A stretch of 64,000 nt of DNA from Siphonodentalium dalli (GCA_032622095.1 CP136061.1:41793797-41857796), one strand, 5' to 3'. Shown: positions 23,311 to 36,224, numbered from the stretch's first letter. Numbers and translations: made by a program. The notes: generated by a model from the letters alone, not told the origin.

Positions 23311-23943
23311 AGGGGTACTGTACGCCAATTTCAATAAATTCCCGGTGACAATTGCGATCTAATATCAATATTATATTTTAAAATAACGTATTTGAGTCGA
23401 CGATGTCTATTGAAAACGTTCCGGTTAACAGGCTATCATAAAAGTCAAATTGAATTATTTGATATAAATGAATTTATGGCTGGAGTCATAAAATGGCGAA
23501 TTATGCCATTACGAGTTACCGTTCTTGAAATCTCACGTGTTGGGTGTCTTTTATCGACGGCCGTTTACGACGAACATTATTGAGTTGCGAACAAAACATG
23601 TTACATGCAAAAGGAAGTCCCGCTATAACCAATTTGGGAAAAAAAGAGAAGAAACAAGATTCATAAAGCGTCAAGTATTTTTATAGGGGGTGAGATTGTT
23701 CGATTGAAGTGATTGCAGGCATCAATTGAACTTCCGGTTCATCCTGCAACCTGCGTCTTCTCCGGTGAAGGTCAAAAACATGGCGCGTATTTTGAAATCG
23801 TAATATTTTTATTTCCAAGATCAATATTTTCGTCGCTAAATTAGGTTTATACGAAACTCATATAACACGAACACAATCTAACTTGAAAGTTATGTCAATG
23901 GGAGTAAATAAAAACATTGCCTATCTCTGTGTACAGTACCCCT
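23311..23943. mobile_element. TTAA-flanked MITE, family A, duplicate
   Basis: Duplicate of the 20064-20677 element, carried by the tandem duplication rather than inserted independently: both have the same flanks (gcacg before, tacaagg after). It is flanked by TTAA at 23307-23310 and 23944-23947. It has about 19 bp more than the other copy, including 'ttatttgatataaatgaa'. Confidence 0.9.
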
Positions 23944-24310
23944 TTAATACAAGGAAATTATACAGAATGTCATGCAATGCATTGCAGAATATGTAAACTT
24001 TGATCAACCTGGGTAAGTTTTTCACAAATCCGAGAACCTTGGTATCTGTATATCTTTATCACAGAAACACCACTACATGCGAATAATTCAGCAACGCTCA
24101 GTTGCTCACATTGTTCACGTGACGTTTGTTAGGTACCAAAGTAAAGTGCCTATGAATATTTACCAAAATAAGTGCATAAGAATATTCTTATTTTGTGTAT
24201 TGTATACCGTAATGCTTTATTCTTCTTCTGTGTACCGTAATGCCTTATTTTGCAAACACCAGGGGCTGTATTCACCAAGTGGGTTTATTTTATAAACCAG
24301 GTAGTTTATA

Positions 24311-24770
24311 TGTGACCCGCCATATCAAATCCAGTCGTAAGTCGGGATTTTTTTTACCCTGTGCCAATGCATTCTCTTATATATGCGAGTCGACCATAGG
24401 TCGCTTCGCATATATAAGAGAATGCATTGGCCTAACAATTTTTGATCATTTTGTTTAAATAAATGTTTCTTACAATTTTTAGGACGTAAAATAAAAAACA
24501 TCCATTAACCTGCAGGGAGCCCCACACATATATAGAAGCATATAGAATATTGTCGTCTGCTCGTGTTTGTCTGGGGCTCTGTATGGGTGAAATTATAAAA
24601 TTGTTAAAGAATACAAGAAAAAATTATTAAAATTGTAAAAAATTGTTTGGCCAATGCATTCTCTTATATATCCGAGGCGACCTATGGTCGACTCGCATAT
24701 ATAAGAGAATGCATTTGCACAGGGTAAAAAAAATCCCGACTTACGACTGGATTTGATATGGCGGGTCACA
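24311..24770. mobile_element. MITE with hairpins in both ends, unit 2 copy
   Basis: Duplicate of 21042-21500 inside the second tandem unit, with the same terminal repeats and nested hairpins. Small changes in the right-hand hairpin (tatccgagg; gcatttgcac) slightly disturb its pairing. Confidence 0.8.
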
Positions 24771-25076
24771 GATGATAGCGACTGAACACACAAGGTGTCT
24801 TCGGTATAGCGTTAACGACACGCGCTATCGACGATGTGATTGTGATTGATCCAATCTATCAGACATGTATTTGTCAATGTATTATGACTAAATCTCGAGC
24901 ACGAACCGGCCATAATCCGCATGCAATGTGTATAATTTTAAGGAGATTCAGACTGGCCGGTGTGTATATATATCTGCAGAATAAGTTTTGGTGACATAAT
25001 TGAGATTGTCGAAATGGCACAACGCGAGGAAGAGGAAAAACCTTGATAATCTCAACTGGACCACCTTCAACCAGAC

Positions 25077-26381
25077 TAGTGCTGGGACGGTTGGGGTTTT
25101 TTCCTAACCGGTTAACCACGGGCATTAACCTAACCATAACCGGTTAACCGTGACCAGTATTACCCTCAGTACGAGATTGAATACACTGGTCACTATATCG
25201 GCAAAACAAATGTTTATTACGCGTCCCGGAAACGTTGATTTACATGCGATCACACACGATGTCTTGGTCGTACAATTAGTTCCCGTTACGGCGATCAAAT
25301 AGTTGTAAATGTGTATAAATTAATTCAGTTTTGAGCCCATACAAACTAAAATATAAATATATATTAGTGGTGCGCTAGTATATCGATGTTTATGGGAGTT
25401 CCGCACCGCATAAACAACGCTTGCTTGCAAAACCTTCAGCGACGAAATATAGTTCCTCCCTTGTGTGTATCCCCGGGCACGATTAGCCCAAACAAGGTAC
25501 TGAAGATAGGTATACTGTTGTTTAGTAATGTTTACTAGTGTTTGGGTATAGGCAAGTATGTATTAATCACAGTGGCTACACGATGTTACTTCAATTATTT
25601 AATAAACAAATTCAAACAAAATTAAATCGTCGTGATTCATTACGCAAGCCCCAGTCAGTGTTTAGGAATTACAGTTATCGAACGCATCACTAGATATACT
25701 CTTATTTCCCACTCCCAGTAGGCCTGTGTTTTTTCTGGATGTGCGGCTTCATATTGGATGTTGATCCAGAATAAACGAATCGCGTTCGGCAGGCCTTGCA
25801 TACCTCCCATTTCTTCTTCCTTTTTTTCGTCATCTTCAATTATATGACTAAATGTCCCCAAACGTTCGATTTCTGTTTTTGTAGGTATTCTGTCATCGCT
25901 TTGAGACGAACTAATGGTAATGACAAAGGGGGGGGGCAGTTTCAAGAAAACAGACATAATATTGACGACGAAGTAAAAGTCTAGACTTGATTGCTTTGAT
26001 GTATGCCGCGGTGCGCGTGCAGCCGGAACGTCATGTAATGCCGCCAAAGGAAATTGGCATTGAATGTGTAGCAAGTGATTCACAGACTGACGCAGATAAG
26101 AGTGTAGTTGTTGGTTTCATGTCTAGAAAAGCCGCCGGTGATCAAACATGCATGTGTTGTCGGGTATATGAATAGTCAATCAACTGTCCAAATCGCTTCT
26201 ATAAGCGGCTTCTTATTACTTACTCTCGTTACTTAAACTTCCGTAAATGATTTCGGCAACATTTACTCGGGAGTACTACGAGGATAGTACGATCGTTATC
26301 AATAGTACGGTTATCCGGTTGTGGCCTCCTCCAACCGGTTGACACGCGTAACCGGTTATCCGGACAACCGTCCCAGCACTA
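25077..26381. mobile_element. Non-autonomous hAT-like transposon
   Basis: A 1305-bp insertion bounded by perfect 17-bp inverted ends TAGTGCTGGGACGGTTG and flanked by an 8-bp direct duplication, aaccagac (25069-25076, 26382-26389). Unit 1 near 21790 has the uninterrupted site with one aaccagac. An 8-bp duplication and such termini are typical of hAT elements. 'accggttaacc'-like palindromes repeat near both ends and could be transposase sites. The longest frame (25655-26083, minus, 142 codons) shows no recognisable hAT catalytic or BED-finger motif. It inserted after the tandem duplication, or was lost without trace from unit 1. Confidence 0.93.
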
Positions 26382-27718
26382 AACCAGACCAAACACGTTT
26401 GCGTAATTCATTTGCAACCTGTGGTCACTAGCAGGAGGTATCAACTATCAAGATAATCTACTGGGCGAACCACGGCTCTGTCCAATATGAGAATTTGTTT
26501 TAAACGGCAATAGGGAAGGATGATCAAGATACACTGGGCAGTCCACGGTTCGGTGTGAGAACCACATGAATATCGCAAAATCCTAGCATGTAGACTGACC
26601 TCAAACTTAATTTCCAAGCGTTGTAAATTTCGAACCTGACATCCCATACTACGGTTGAAACATTTCGAATAATTAGCAGTTTTTGACTGGCCACGGAGGA
26701 GGAAGGACACAAGCTTGCCAAGTTTTGGAAATTTCCGACCTGACACCAAAATAGGTCAATCATTTTGACCAAAAAGTATGAGAATATGCAAATGTTGGTA
26801 AAAAAAACAACGAATTCCCGAGTAAATAAAACCCTGTCGCCACGTCGCTACATGAGTGGACGCTATATAATTAAAGCACAACCCAAATACTAGACATGAT
26901 CCATTTCCGAAGAAATTGCTTATCGGCGCTGGTGGATGGTTTCGGTCTCTTTATCTTCAAGGATTTTGATGTTTCAATGCACTATATGGTCAAAAAGTGT
27001 TGCGTTCATCGGTTGTGTAACCCATCCTTTCCACCAGTTACTCATGATTGAACTGAACCAAACATGTACTGTTACTCTGCGCAGTATGTTTTATGTACGT
27101 AACCGGTGGTCAATCCATGAGTCCCCCCAAATCATCTCGATTGAATAATTATATAATCGATGTCCACCGAGAGGTTCCCATTGAGCGTCGCCTCGTATAA
27201 ACTACCTGGACTATACATGTATATAGACCCAGCTGGTGAATACGACCCCAGGAGGACTTTTTTTCTCTAAAAGTTGGGTCGGTCAAACTAATACTAAAAT
27301 TCCATGTTGAAACAACAAAATTGTCTTTAGCCGATTTGCAGCTTGAAACAAAGTTTCCGTCAACGGCTGCTTTGATTTTGTAGCATGCAGTTATGCATTG
27401 GAAAGTTTCATGTTTAAACAAAAACTTTTGAAACATAAATCCGTTAGTCAATACATCATCAGTGAAACAATGTCTCTTTTATCAAGAACCATGTGCGGTC
27501 ATTCAATTAACAATGCTTCCCTATCTGGCAGAGAACCATGTTTAGCGTGCATTCTTTAGACTCGACACCTGCACGGTGGGGAATCACGTGGTGTCGAGGT
27601 TGATGAGTACACGCATTCATAATGGCTGAGGCAAGCACAAGCGCATAATATATGAGGAACTGACAACAAACATCGTTTTGACTGTTACAAGTGTATATGC
27701 TAGTTTATTTTTAAAACC

Positions 27719-27887
27719 AGCTAATACCTTATTTGTTTGGAAATACTCAGTGGTTTTCTATAACAGTCTGACCAAAGTTGCCAGTCGGAGGTTCGTGTAA
27801 TACACTAGTGAATCCTTCGACTGACAACTTTGGTCAGAATTTGAGAGCAAACAATTGAGTTTGGACACAAATGAGGTATTAACTTGT
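27719..27887. mobile_element. 169-bp foldback element
   Basis: Imperfect outer arms ('ctaataccttatttgtttgg' versus the complement near 27870) enclose a strong inner stem, 'tctgaccaaagttg' then 'cagtcg', paired with 'cgactgacaactttggtcag'. The overall shape is a small palindromic MITE. The target duplication is unclear. Confidence 0.6.
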
Positions 27888-28450
27888 TTGCAAAATAGTA
27901 TAGCATATGATCGTATTTACAAAAATACTACGTAATATGTCATATAGTTTTTTGTTATTTTTTACCTTTTTCCTCGTTTCTGGTCGCGTTTTCGATCGCC
28001 TCGGCCATTTTGAATGCGTGATACTCATCAACTCGAAACCATGTGATTCCACACCGTGACCTGGTTTAGGTGGTAACTCAAACCGACAACTATTGCTGTC
28101 CTCTCTAACTTTAAGTCTGCTGAAATAAATTACAGGATACAAGGACCGGGTGGGTGGGTGTCACCGAGCCCGGAATGCAGTTTGTTCTGATGTCATGCAA
28201 TTTTTTTCCAAAATCATTTCTAAGACAAATTACAGCTTCAAAATGAATTGAAACAATCAGATTCATATAGTAGTGCATGCTATAGCATTATACAAGTGAG
28301 GGGGGCTATATATTTTAATTTATTGTCCACAATTTCTCCCTTTAACAGTTGAAACCATGGTGTGGGTCAGGTTTTGGTCGAAGAAAAAAATTGCAATGAA
28401 AAAAAAATCCATTCTCATCTTTTCTCATAGTTGATCATGGCTTTTTTAAC

Positions 28451-28641
28451 ATATTATAAATAGAGGATACCTGCGTGTTTTGAGTGAATACCGGAAGTAT
28501 CATGAGTGGTCACAGTGAGATACTGGAATCATCACGAGTGTCCTAAAGGCCACGAGTGATGATTCCAGTATCTCACTGACCACGAATGAGGTCATTCCTT
28601 TATTCACTCAAAACACGAAGGTTTTCTTTTTATTATATGCG
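28451..28641. mobile_element. 190-bp palindromic element
   Basis: Inverted arms pair across about 90 bp each: left 'cgtgttttgagtgaata' and 'gtcacagtgagatactggaa', right their complements. Mismatches lie mostly near the outer ends. It would fold into a single hairpin. No coding capacity. Confidence 0.75.
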
Positions 28642-29460
28642 CTATTTACTAATATAGATCGAGGAATTAATTCGAAATCGAACTGATTCCGATTCAGATC
28701 GGCAATACAATTTCTGCACAACAAACAGAGAGACCACGTGGTTCAATAAAATACTGTCGATAACTCAGAATACACATGCTTCAAATGTGCGTAATATATC
28801 AGATAATTTATTTCAAATATACCAAATTACTTGCTTGTGTACTATTAGCAATGTGGCATTGCATTTTTGTCACTTATTGACACAAAATCGTTATTTGAAT
28901 GCTTTTAAATTCTGAGGTGGGACAAATTGTATAGTATCAATCTCAGAGCATCTAATTTTCAAAAATTTCCGGGAAGGCCCCCTTACCCCATCCCGTGCTC
29001 TCCCCTCAGGCCTTCGGGAGATGCCTTCGGCATCTCATGCTGGGATACTACTCTCCTCGACATTTTGTAGGAGAGCTACTCGCCACTCGCCTAGAATTAT
29101 TTTAAGGAGAGCTCCTCATTGCTCACCAGTGATTTCCCACATGGAGAAGACTGGAACTGTTTATTTAATCAAATTGATGGTGTTTTTACTTTACACATGC
29201 ACATATTTTAACCTATTGCTAACAAGGGACACAACTATCCTGTTAGAGTGGGTATTTTACCTTTATAACCATAAATATTTGGGTTTTTAAAGGTTTTGTC
29301 ACTGGTTTTGTTGGCATATTTTTCAGCCATGTGCTTTGTTTATTTGTTGTGGGTGTACTTGATCAGCGTTCTCTCAGTTCCGGTGCAGACACAATGAGAG
29401 TCTCTTCGCTGCCAACAACACATTATTTAGTAGAACTTACAAGGTTTTCATCAATTTTGG

Positions 29461-29545
29461 GGGTCGGTGTCCCAGACCTGGGTGGGAAAAACTTACGGTC
29501 CCGGGTGGGTGTCCAGACCTGGGTGGAAAAAAACTTACGCTCCCG
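29461..29545 (+). repeat. Two-copy tandem repeat
   Basis: Two and a part copies of a short unit containing 'cagacctgggtgg' then 'aaaacttacg' and 'cccggg'. It produces a local open frame (29331-29684) that I do not believe is a gene. Confidence 0.6.
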
Positions 29546-29699
29546 GGGTGGAGGGTGCCCAAAACTGAAAAACACAAAATTTCCATCTTGTATCCGTCGT
29601 AATTTGTTTCCTGACCCCCACCCCCTGTATCAATCAGTCAATTTTTCATCATATGAGATTATAAAGAAAACTGAAATAAAATAAACACCCATGTTGTTT

Positions 29700-29880
29700 C
29701 ATCAGGTTTTGATGTAACTGACGACTTTTGATGCAACTATCTAGTTTTTATGTAAACTCACCAGCTTCTGATGTTAGAATAGTCATCACTTTTGAAGTAA
29801 AATCTCCAGCTTTTGATGTTATAAAACAGGCAACGAGTTTTGAAGTAGAACAACGCCAGCTTTGATATAAAATCACAAGT
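29700..29880 (+). repeat. Degenerate 25-30 bp repeats ('agcttttgatgt')
   Basis: Seven or so poorly conserved units with the core 'gttttgatgtaa' or 'agcttttgatgtta'. Decayed tandem array directly upstream of the zinc-finger remnant. Confidence 0.5.
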
Positions 29881-29884
29881 CGAG

Positions 29885-30297
29885 TTGGGAGAAATTTGAC
29901 GTGTGTCAGAAGGAATTGAGTCATATCTGGAGTCTGCCCATGTACAAGAGGTCCCACACCGGGGATCGCCCGTACGAGTGTGATGTCTGTCAGGCGGAAT
30001 TCAGTCATATCTGAAGTTTGACATGCACAAGAGGACCAACACCAGTGATCGAACATACGAGTGTGACGCGTATGTCATAAGGCATTTAGTGTCCGAAAAC
30101 ATGACAACATGTAAACTAATTCCGAAAATCTGGCAACATGCAAGAGAATACACACCGGGGATCGCCCATACGAGTGTGACGTGGCCATGGCACAGTCTTG
30201 CCGCAAGTCCATCGACGCATAGAGACTCCACACCGGCAATCGACGATACGGGTATGCCATGTGTTGAAAGGCGTTTAATCAGTCCAGAAACCTGACA
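29885..30297 (+). pseudogene. Decayed C2H2 zinc-finger remnant
   Basis: On the plus strand, finger fragments such as [18 protein letters not shown] can be read, with the TGDRPYEC linker typical of the arrays at 6-8 kb and 11 kb. Around five units are traceable but with stops and frame changes (for example a TGA shortly after 30000). It is the opposite orientation to the other arrays in this window and clearly dead. Confidence 0.7.
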
Positions 30298-32252
30298 GAT
30301 CTTATGACAATCCACTTCATCACCAGATAATAGCCTAACAATCATTATTAACAGTTAGTGTGTGATCCTAGTACACCAACACCATGTGTATGTGCCTTGA
30401 ATTCGCATAACGGCCCAACAGCTCTTGTCTGTGACGTATGTCTTACACAATTTTGAAGCCAACACAATACCCATCTATATATACCTGGTCCGTACACGGC
30501 TTATCATATAGCCATCAAATAGTAATTACACTCGTTAAACAGGGGGTGGCAGGAAGACAGTCTATATTGGACTAAGCCGTCCCCTCTCAGTATACCACAT
30601 ACATTGTGATTGTTTATCTTGTTCTTTCTATGTTATGTATTTATATGTGTATAGTGGAAATAAATTATCTTATCCTATGTGTCGGGCCGTTAATAGATTG
30701 ACGCACTCGATAATAGCCTGGTCATTGCGTGCTTAGCTTAGCTTAATAAAAATAATAACATGAACATGTCGGGCAATTGTGGTGTATTAGTGGCCCACTG
30801 GAATTTCTATATACGTGTGCCATGTGTAGATGGTGGCACATTTGCCTATTTATTTACATTCGTTCGTTCATGTTCTTATTACGCTTACATTACGTTTAAT
30901 TTCCCGAATATGTATCATTCATCGAAGCCACTTGCGTGTGAGATAGACATCATACTATTTGTATCTTTATAGCTATCTGCTCTTTCTCTCTGTCTCTATA
31001 CTGCTCCCTCTCTGCACTCAATGGCACTCCAGCACTATCCATCTCTCATCTATATTCTCTCTGCGCCTCTGCTTGAATGGCAAATGTGTACAATACGATA
31101 CGCAATGTTTATATCCTATCGGATATAGATACTTGTGAATACTGTGTAGCACTATGTATGCTCTTCAGAAATGGATGTCATAAAGACATATATAACGATA
31201 ACCGACGAACACACGCCTAAGACATAGCATATTATATTGTTTTATCCATATTTTGTGGAATCATTTCGTAAATTTAAACAAGCATTCTTATTTGACCTGT
31301 TAATCGAGATTTCAAATAACAAATAATTTGTTACAGAAACGTATCGTTCTCATCGTAATGGCATCGCTAATATGTGTGTGGAATGTGTAGCTGATGGCAT
31401 ATATTTAAGAAATGAATGTAGTGGGTGTAGAGCCCGAAGCCGCCATCGAACGCCGCCGCCGCCAGCCATATTGGCCACAAGCCTTCGCCAGCCATATTAT
31501 GTCTAACACCAGCCGCATGAAAAAATCTCCGCCGCCGGAATTGTAAAATGGCTGAGCCGTGTGCATGGACTTACTAACTAGTATATGTTAAGGACAACTG
31601 TACTGCGAATTGCAAATAACTCGTATGGAAACTGTATGGTTGTTACACTATCAGAACACAAGGGGCCTCTTTCATATAACGGAGTGGGAGCATCCATTCA
31701 GTATTGAAAGGGTTTAAAGTATAAATTGTTTATTTCGACACGACTCAGTCTCAGACATCGCTGACATTTTGTCAATATATGCACATAACATGTAGAAGAG
31801 AATAGAAAATAGTTTGAATTATTATATATCAATACTATCGGATTCAGCATTCAATGATGCATGCATATATCGCAAGATGCCAGTGATGATAGCCGTCTGA
31901 AGTCGACAGAAGTCCCAATGTAACTTATACCGATTATTTAGATGGGAAACTACATAGTACATCCCTGCCATTCCTTTACTGGGTCCTTCGTGTATTTCGC
32001 CATAATGGAAAAGCCCAACACCAAAAGAATACGCGTGGTCTGGAATTCTACGCCAAAACAAGCGGGTGTCTATAACCGGGGATTAGGAAAATTTCGGAAA
32101 CGAAATACGCTGAATGATAACGTCTCAGTCGGCTGAACCGCCATATTTCGTCAGCCACGAACGTCGCGACTGAGCCGGCTTAGCTAAATAACCAGCCACA
32201 AAAATTGGTTGAACCAGCCTCGAACACTAGTCGTGGCTTCGGGGTCTAAGTG
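30298..32252. other. Intergenic, no gene recognised
   Basis: AT-rich sequence with a short C/T-rich stretch near 30970-31070 and a GCC-rich stretch near 31430-31550 ('cgccgccgccgcc', repeated 'agccatatt'). No ORF with recognisable domains. Confidence 0.4.
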
Positions 32253-32353
32253 GGTGTATGTGTTGTTTGAGGATACGGCGCTGTGGTCGTAGGGGTACAT
32301 TGTGTAAATCTCGAAGCCCCTAGCGACTACAATGCCATATCCTCCAACAATAC
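32253..32353. repeat. Imperfect hairpin of about 100 nt
   Basis: The left arm 'gtatgtgttgtttgaggata' and 'cggcgctgtggtcgtagggg' pairs with the right arm 'cccctagcgactacaatgcc' and 'atatcctccaacaatacaca' with scattered mismatches. It ends in a (ca)n run. Either a decayed foldback MITE or a structured RNA region; I cannot decide. Confidence 0.55.
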
Positions 32354-33448
32354 ACACACACACACATACATTCATTTCTTATAGACTATAGTTATACATG
32401 TATAGCTTTTTGTTTATTTATTCCAATAACAAGGCTGAGTTTATTCTTATTTATTTTCACAAAATGGCCGATAGTCTAAGACTAGCCCACGCAGCTCATT
32501 AAGTCAGTCCGATATAGGATTTCCAAACTCTTAGCTACGATAACGTGATCGATATAAATAACTGGCTTCAGATTCAATTCGGCTGAACTTTGAAAGCACA
32601 CGCAATTATTCTGCTGACCGCTTTTAGTCAGATTAGGTCAACAATTTGAAACTTCCTGTTCATGTTACACTCGCGAGATCTCTGCATTATTTGGATGTAA
32701 ACCGGGTGACCCAATTGGCAGTTGACCAAACATGATTTAGTGCAATACAGATAGGCTATGTAAATATAACTATTTATTAATAATCTATCGTTCAGCTTAT
32801 TAGGTTAACATCACGTGTGTTCAACCTGACGTTCTACCTAGTGTATCATTAATTTGGGAATATGAACCACCACGGTAACGGACAAACACACGCGTGAGTC
32901 ATGGTACACTGTTAGAAAAAAATACCGTCGCTTTAACGGTCTGAGACCGCGCAACATCGCTGCCAAAATTTGACCGTTAAACATACGGTCAGGCCGTAGC
33001 ATGTTCCACAGTATAAAACCGTTTAAGTAACTGGCAGACCGTAACCAGTAACTGTCAGACCGTTGTATTTTTTACGGTTCAACACCGTTTAATTTTAATA
33101 TCAAGACCGTAACTAATAAAGGTCAGACTAATGGTATTTTTCATGCTCTTAATTTGCTAATTTACCATATAATTAGCCAGGTTCCCATGGTGACAATATA
33201 AGCGAACCCATCACTATTCAGTTATGAGTAATACTAATTTCGACCATTCTAAAACATGAATCGGCATGCCCTTTTAAGCCATAAGAAGGACAAAGCTACA
33301 CGTTTCACAGTTAAAACTCAAATTTATGTACATGTAAAAGTAAATTATCTTAATGGCATACTTTTTGTAACATGTAAGGCGTGAAATTGTCCAGTCATTT
33401 GTAAACACAGTTTTTGTTTTAACAGGTGAATCCTTATATCATGCAATA
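32354..33448. other. Intergenic with clustered ACCGTTTA/GACCGT motifs
   Basis: Between 32930 and 33130 the motifs accgt, gaccgt and aacggt occur many times in both orientations, in short imperfect units separated by 20-35 bp. The stretch is bordered by 'aaaaaaataccgt' and 'atggtattttt', which are weakly inverted and may be the ends of an old element. Nothing else is recognised. Confidence 0.4.
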
Positions 33449-33932
33449 AAGTACCAGTCAGAAGAAGTGGTATTTTTAGGCGCACCCTTAGAGCGTGCTT
33501 AATTTAGAAAAGGGCGTGATTATACCACAATACCAAAAATCTGTCGCCCTTATTATTGCAATATTGAACGCAAAATATTGCGATACTAAGCGCGCTAAAT
33601 TTCATACAGACCCGATAGTGTTATATTTATATTAGATAAATACTGTGCATATAGTATACATATAGCATTCACAACTATAATTATATATATATCTAAAACA
33701 TTGTCTCTATTTATACAATAAACAATATAGAAGAAGCAATAATTTGATTTAAATGTCACAATTTTGAGCGCAAGATGTCGCAATATTAAGCGCAAAATAT
33801 TGAGATATTAAGCGCAAAATATTGCAATAATATCACAAGCGACATGCTTATAAGCGTTTCCACGTGCAATATTATTGCGATATTGGGCGTGAAATTGCGT
33901 GCTTAATATACCACTTCTTTTGACTGGTACTG
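33449..33932. mobile_element. TA-flanked MITE
   Basis: A 484-bp element with inverted ends 'agtaccagtcagaagaagtg' and the matching complement, each next to TA (33447-33448, 33933-33934). TA duplications and this layout fit Tc1/mariner-type MITEs. The interior has repeated 'gcgcaaaatattg' and 'gcgatattaagcg' motifs in both orientations. Confidence 0.8.
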
Positions 33933-33934
33933 TA

Positions 33935-35032
33935 TATCAATAACAGCTAGTTGGGATTGGAACCTTCAAGACAACAGCAGATCCCATAATAACTGTGCGC
34001 AATGACTTGGCGACAATGTTCTCATGTACTGTAGTCGCACATTTCCATGAAAGTTTAAAGCATGATGCATCAAACTGTATACTGCTGGTATCACGACACT
34101 TAGTATCAATATCAGTGAGTCAGCCTAAGATAGTTTGATAAGAATATCCAACCAATAGTGTACTCTCGGTAAATTGTCGTAATAACTTGACGATAACATG
34201 GCGAATGATGACAATGTCTCATATCCACACGTTTCAATGAAAATTGATAAACACGGGATGAATTGGTCCGTGTAATTGTAAAGTTGGAATTGTAGATATG
34301 TGATCATCCGTCACTGCGCGGCATCAGTTCATTGTTTACGGTATTGTTGTTGACATTGAAGCTCGTGTTAATAGTACCTGTATCATCTTGTGTCAGTAAA
34401 TGTGCCAGTGTTTTGATACTAAGTCAAAACACTGTCAGTTTCAACATCAGCCCGGGGTCGAATGACGTCAGACCCTGGATCATGCCATGAATCGATTGGC
34501 ATGAATCTCTACTCTCGAATTTAGTGGAAATTGTCAATGATTAAGCCCGTTTTTGCAGAATTCAACTTGTCCGGTTATCAAAGGAAGAACCGAAATCAGA
34601 CCGTCTCAACAACTGTCCACAATCGAACAGGTAACAGTCTCGATCACCAAACCAAGCCCGGAATAATTGGGGTATTCGTCCACAATGCCACTGCGAAAAA
34701 CGTTCACCACACCGTATGTGCATGTAGCCTTGTAGGAGTCATCAGGCACAAATCTAATTTTGGCAGCAGATATTTCAGCCGCCGTTATTTCACATGTAGA
34801 ATAAAGGTTCAAGCTATTATTGACAAATTGTCCACTTGTTGAAAGCAGCTGAAGAATTAGTCCAACAATTCACCATGAATGCTTTCGCAGATTATTTTCA
34901 TATCTTCTCTTTTACTCCTGATTTTATCCGCTCTCCCAATACGCCATGGTTGTTATTTATGTAATATATCGTCTCTTTTAGTTCGTTCGACGTCAATATC
35001 ACATCTAAAAATGTCAGCATAAACATGAAGAT
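33935..35032. other. Intergenic with a dispersed repeat piece
   Basis: No gene. The stretch 'tgtgtcagtaaatg ... tgttttgat ... cactgtcagtttcaacat' near 34388-34450 recurs near 62638-62690, so an uncharacterised dispersed repeat is present. Confidence 0.4.
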
Positions 35033-35447
35033 ATTACCTGAAAATTTCCGAAAGGAACTACTCGTCAATTGAGTTTTTAGTTTTTAGTACGTTTGTTGAA
35101 CTTCTTGTCTGGACAGTTTCCACTAATGGAGATAAGTCTTTCTGCATTTGTATTTATATGTTCGTATGTCCCTCGTCCACTCATATTACCAGAGCAGTCA
35201 TTCAAATGGATAGTAAACAATTCCAATGTATACGTTTATAACTGATGGAATAATCCATTTAATTTCGAAAGGGTTAAACAACCAATTGTCTATTGGTAGA
35301 TTGGAATGGAAAGCGAATTTTGTAACATTGTCACGTTATAATTTGTCCAAACTTCTAAACATATTTTGGCTGATCAATGTATTAATATTGATCCCTGTAC
35401 TAAAAACTCAATTGACGAGTAGTTCCTTTCGGAGATGTTCAGGTAAT
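35033..35447. mobile_element. Inverted-repeat MITE
   Basis: A 415-bp segment whose ends ('attacctga', then 'tttccgaaaggaactactcg' and 'tcaattgagttttta') are repeated in inverted order at 35403-35447. TIRs of about 45 bp are nearly identical, and weaker pairing may extend outside. The 78-codon ORF inside is not convincing. Confidence 0.75.
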
Positions 35448-35588
35448 ATGTTCAAGTTTTAAGTCAACCGCTGTTTCAAACCGAACGAGAACAAATCACC
35501 CCAACTAGATGCGAGCACCAAACTCGTGAATAAAAATAATCAACGAAGAAAGATAAAGACTATCTGGTTGTAAAAATGTAAGCATTAA

Positions 35589-36094
35589 AGATGGTCTCTA
35601 TGTAAACATGTGCTATATAGTTACAGGGGTATAAAATATTAGATATGAATCGAAATTTCCTGTCCGGAAATGCTTCTATCGACTAATGTTGATTATATTT
35701 CGAATATGTTCTGGTCTAAAACGTGTGGTTGTTTAGCTACCGAACAATAGTGGTTACTATTAACAGAGACCAGAACTTTTATTGTGTAATTTTGTCACAA
35801 ATAAACGTTAGTTAGACTCATTATCGCTTATACAATACACACACTCAATATGGGGCAGTTGATGTTCGGAATGTAGCTATGGTAACAGCCTAATTATCTT
35901 TGGCGCCATATGATATTGCCTGAATGGTCTGTTCTAAAAATAGAAAAATACAGCGTCCCATTTAATCTTCTCATTTCATAATAAAATCAATATTATTTGA
36001 CAGAAGCGTGTTCGGACCGGGGTCTTCAATTCATATGTATTATTTTTATACACAAAACTATTTCAAATTTGGTATTTAAAGAGATAATCCATCT
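35589..36094. mobile_element. TTAA-flanked MITE, family B
   Basis: A 506-bp family-B copy with TTAA at 35585-35588 and 36095-36098, left end 'agatggtctctatgtaaac' and right end 'gagataatccatct'. It is in tandem-like proximity with the next copy at 36225. Confidence 0.85.
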
Positions 36095-36224
36095 TTAAAT
36101 ACAAATGGAAATATTGTATGGACAGTAAGACTAACCACATGAATGTGACATTAATGCAAACCACGGCAGATGTGGGACTGTCCTAATGTGACAAAGGTCT
36201 CGCAATGGAAGTTGGCTACATTAA

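Larger units (their letters stand above)
24261..27250. mobile_element. Inverted-repeat element, unit 2 copy with hAT inserted
   Basis: Duplicate of 20992-22662 with the same end repeats. It is interrupted at 25077-26381 by the hAT-like element, and its own internal hairpin MITE is at 24311-24770. One arm of the right-hand hairpin has changed (atatccgagg). Confidence 0.65.
22775..27364. repeat. 3.2-kb tandem duplication, unit 2
   Basis: Second copy of 19528-22774, longer because of the 1305-bp hAT-like insertion at 25077-26381. The similarity ends at 'gtttccgtcaa', after which unique sequence (cggctgc) begins. At the junction of the two units 'gtcaa' runs straight into 'aatattg'. The shared CAA suggests a microhomology-mediated duplication. 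Confidence 0.92.
27365..29460. other. Intergenic with two foldback MITEs
   Basis: Apart from the palindromes at 27719-27887 and 28451-28641, I see no gene. A short GC-richer stretch near 28970-29130 with 'aggagagctactcgcca'-type repeats could be part of an old retroelement but has no diagnostic motif. Confidence 0.4.

Noticed and set aside
25655-26083. 142-codon ORF in the hAT-like element as a transposase
   Set aside because: No hAT catalytic, dimerisation or BED-finger motif; the element is too short to be autonomous.
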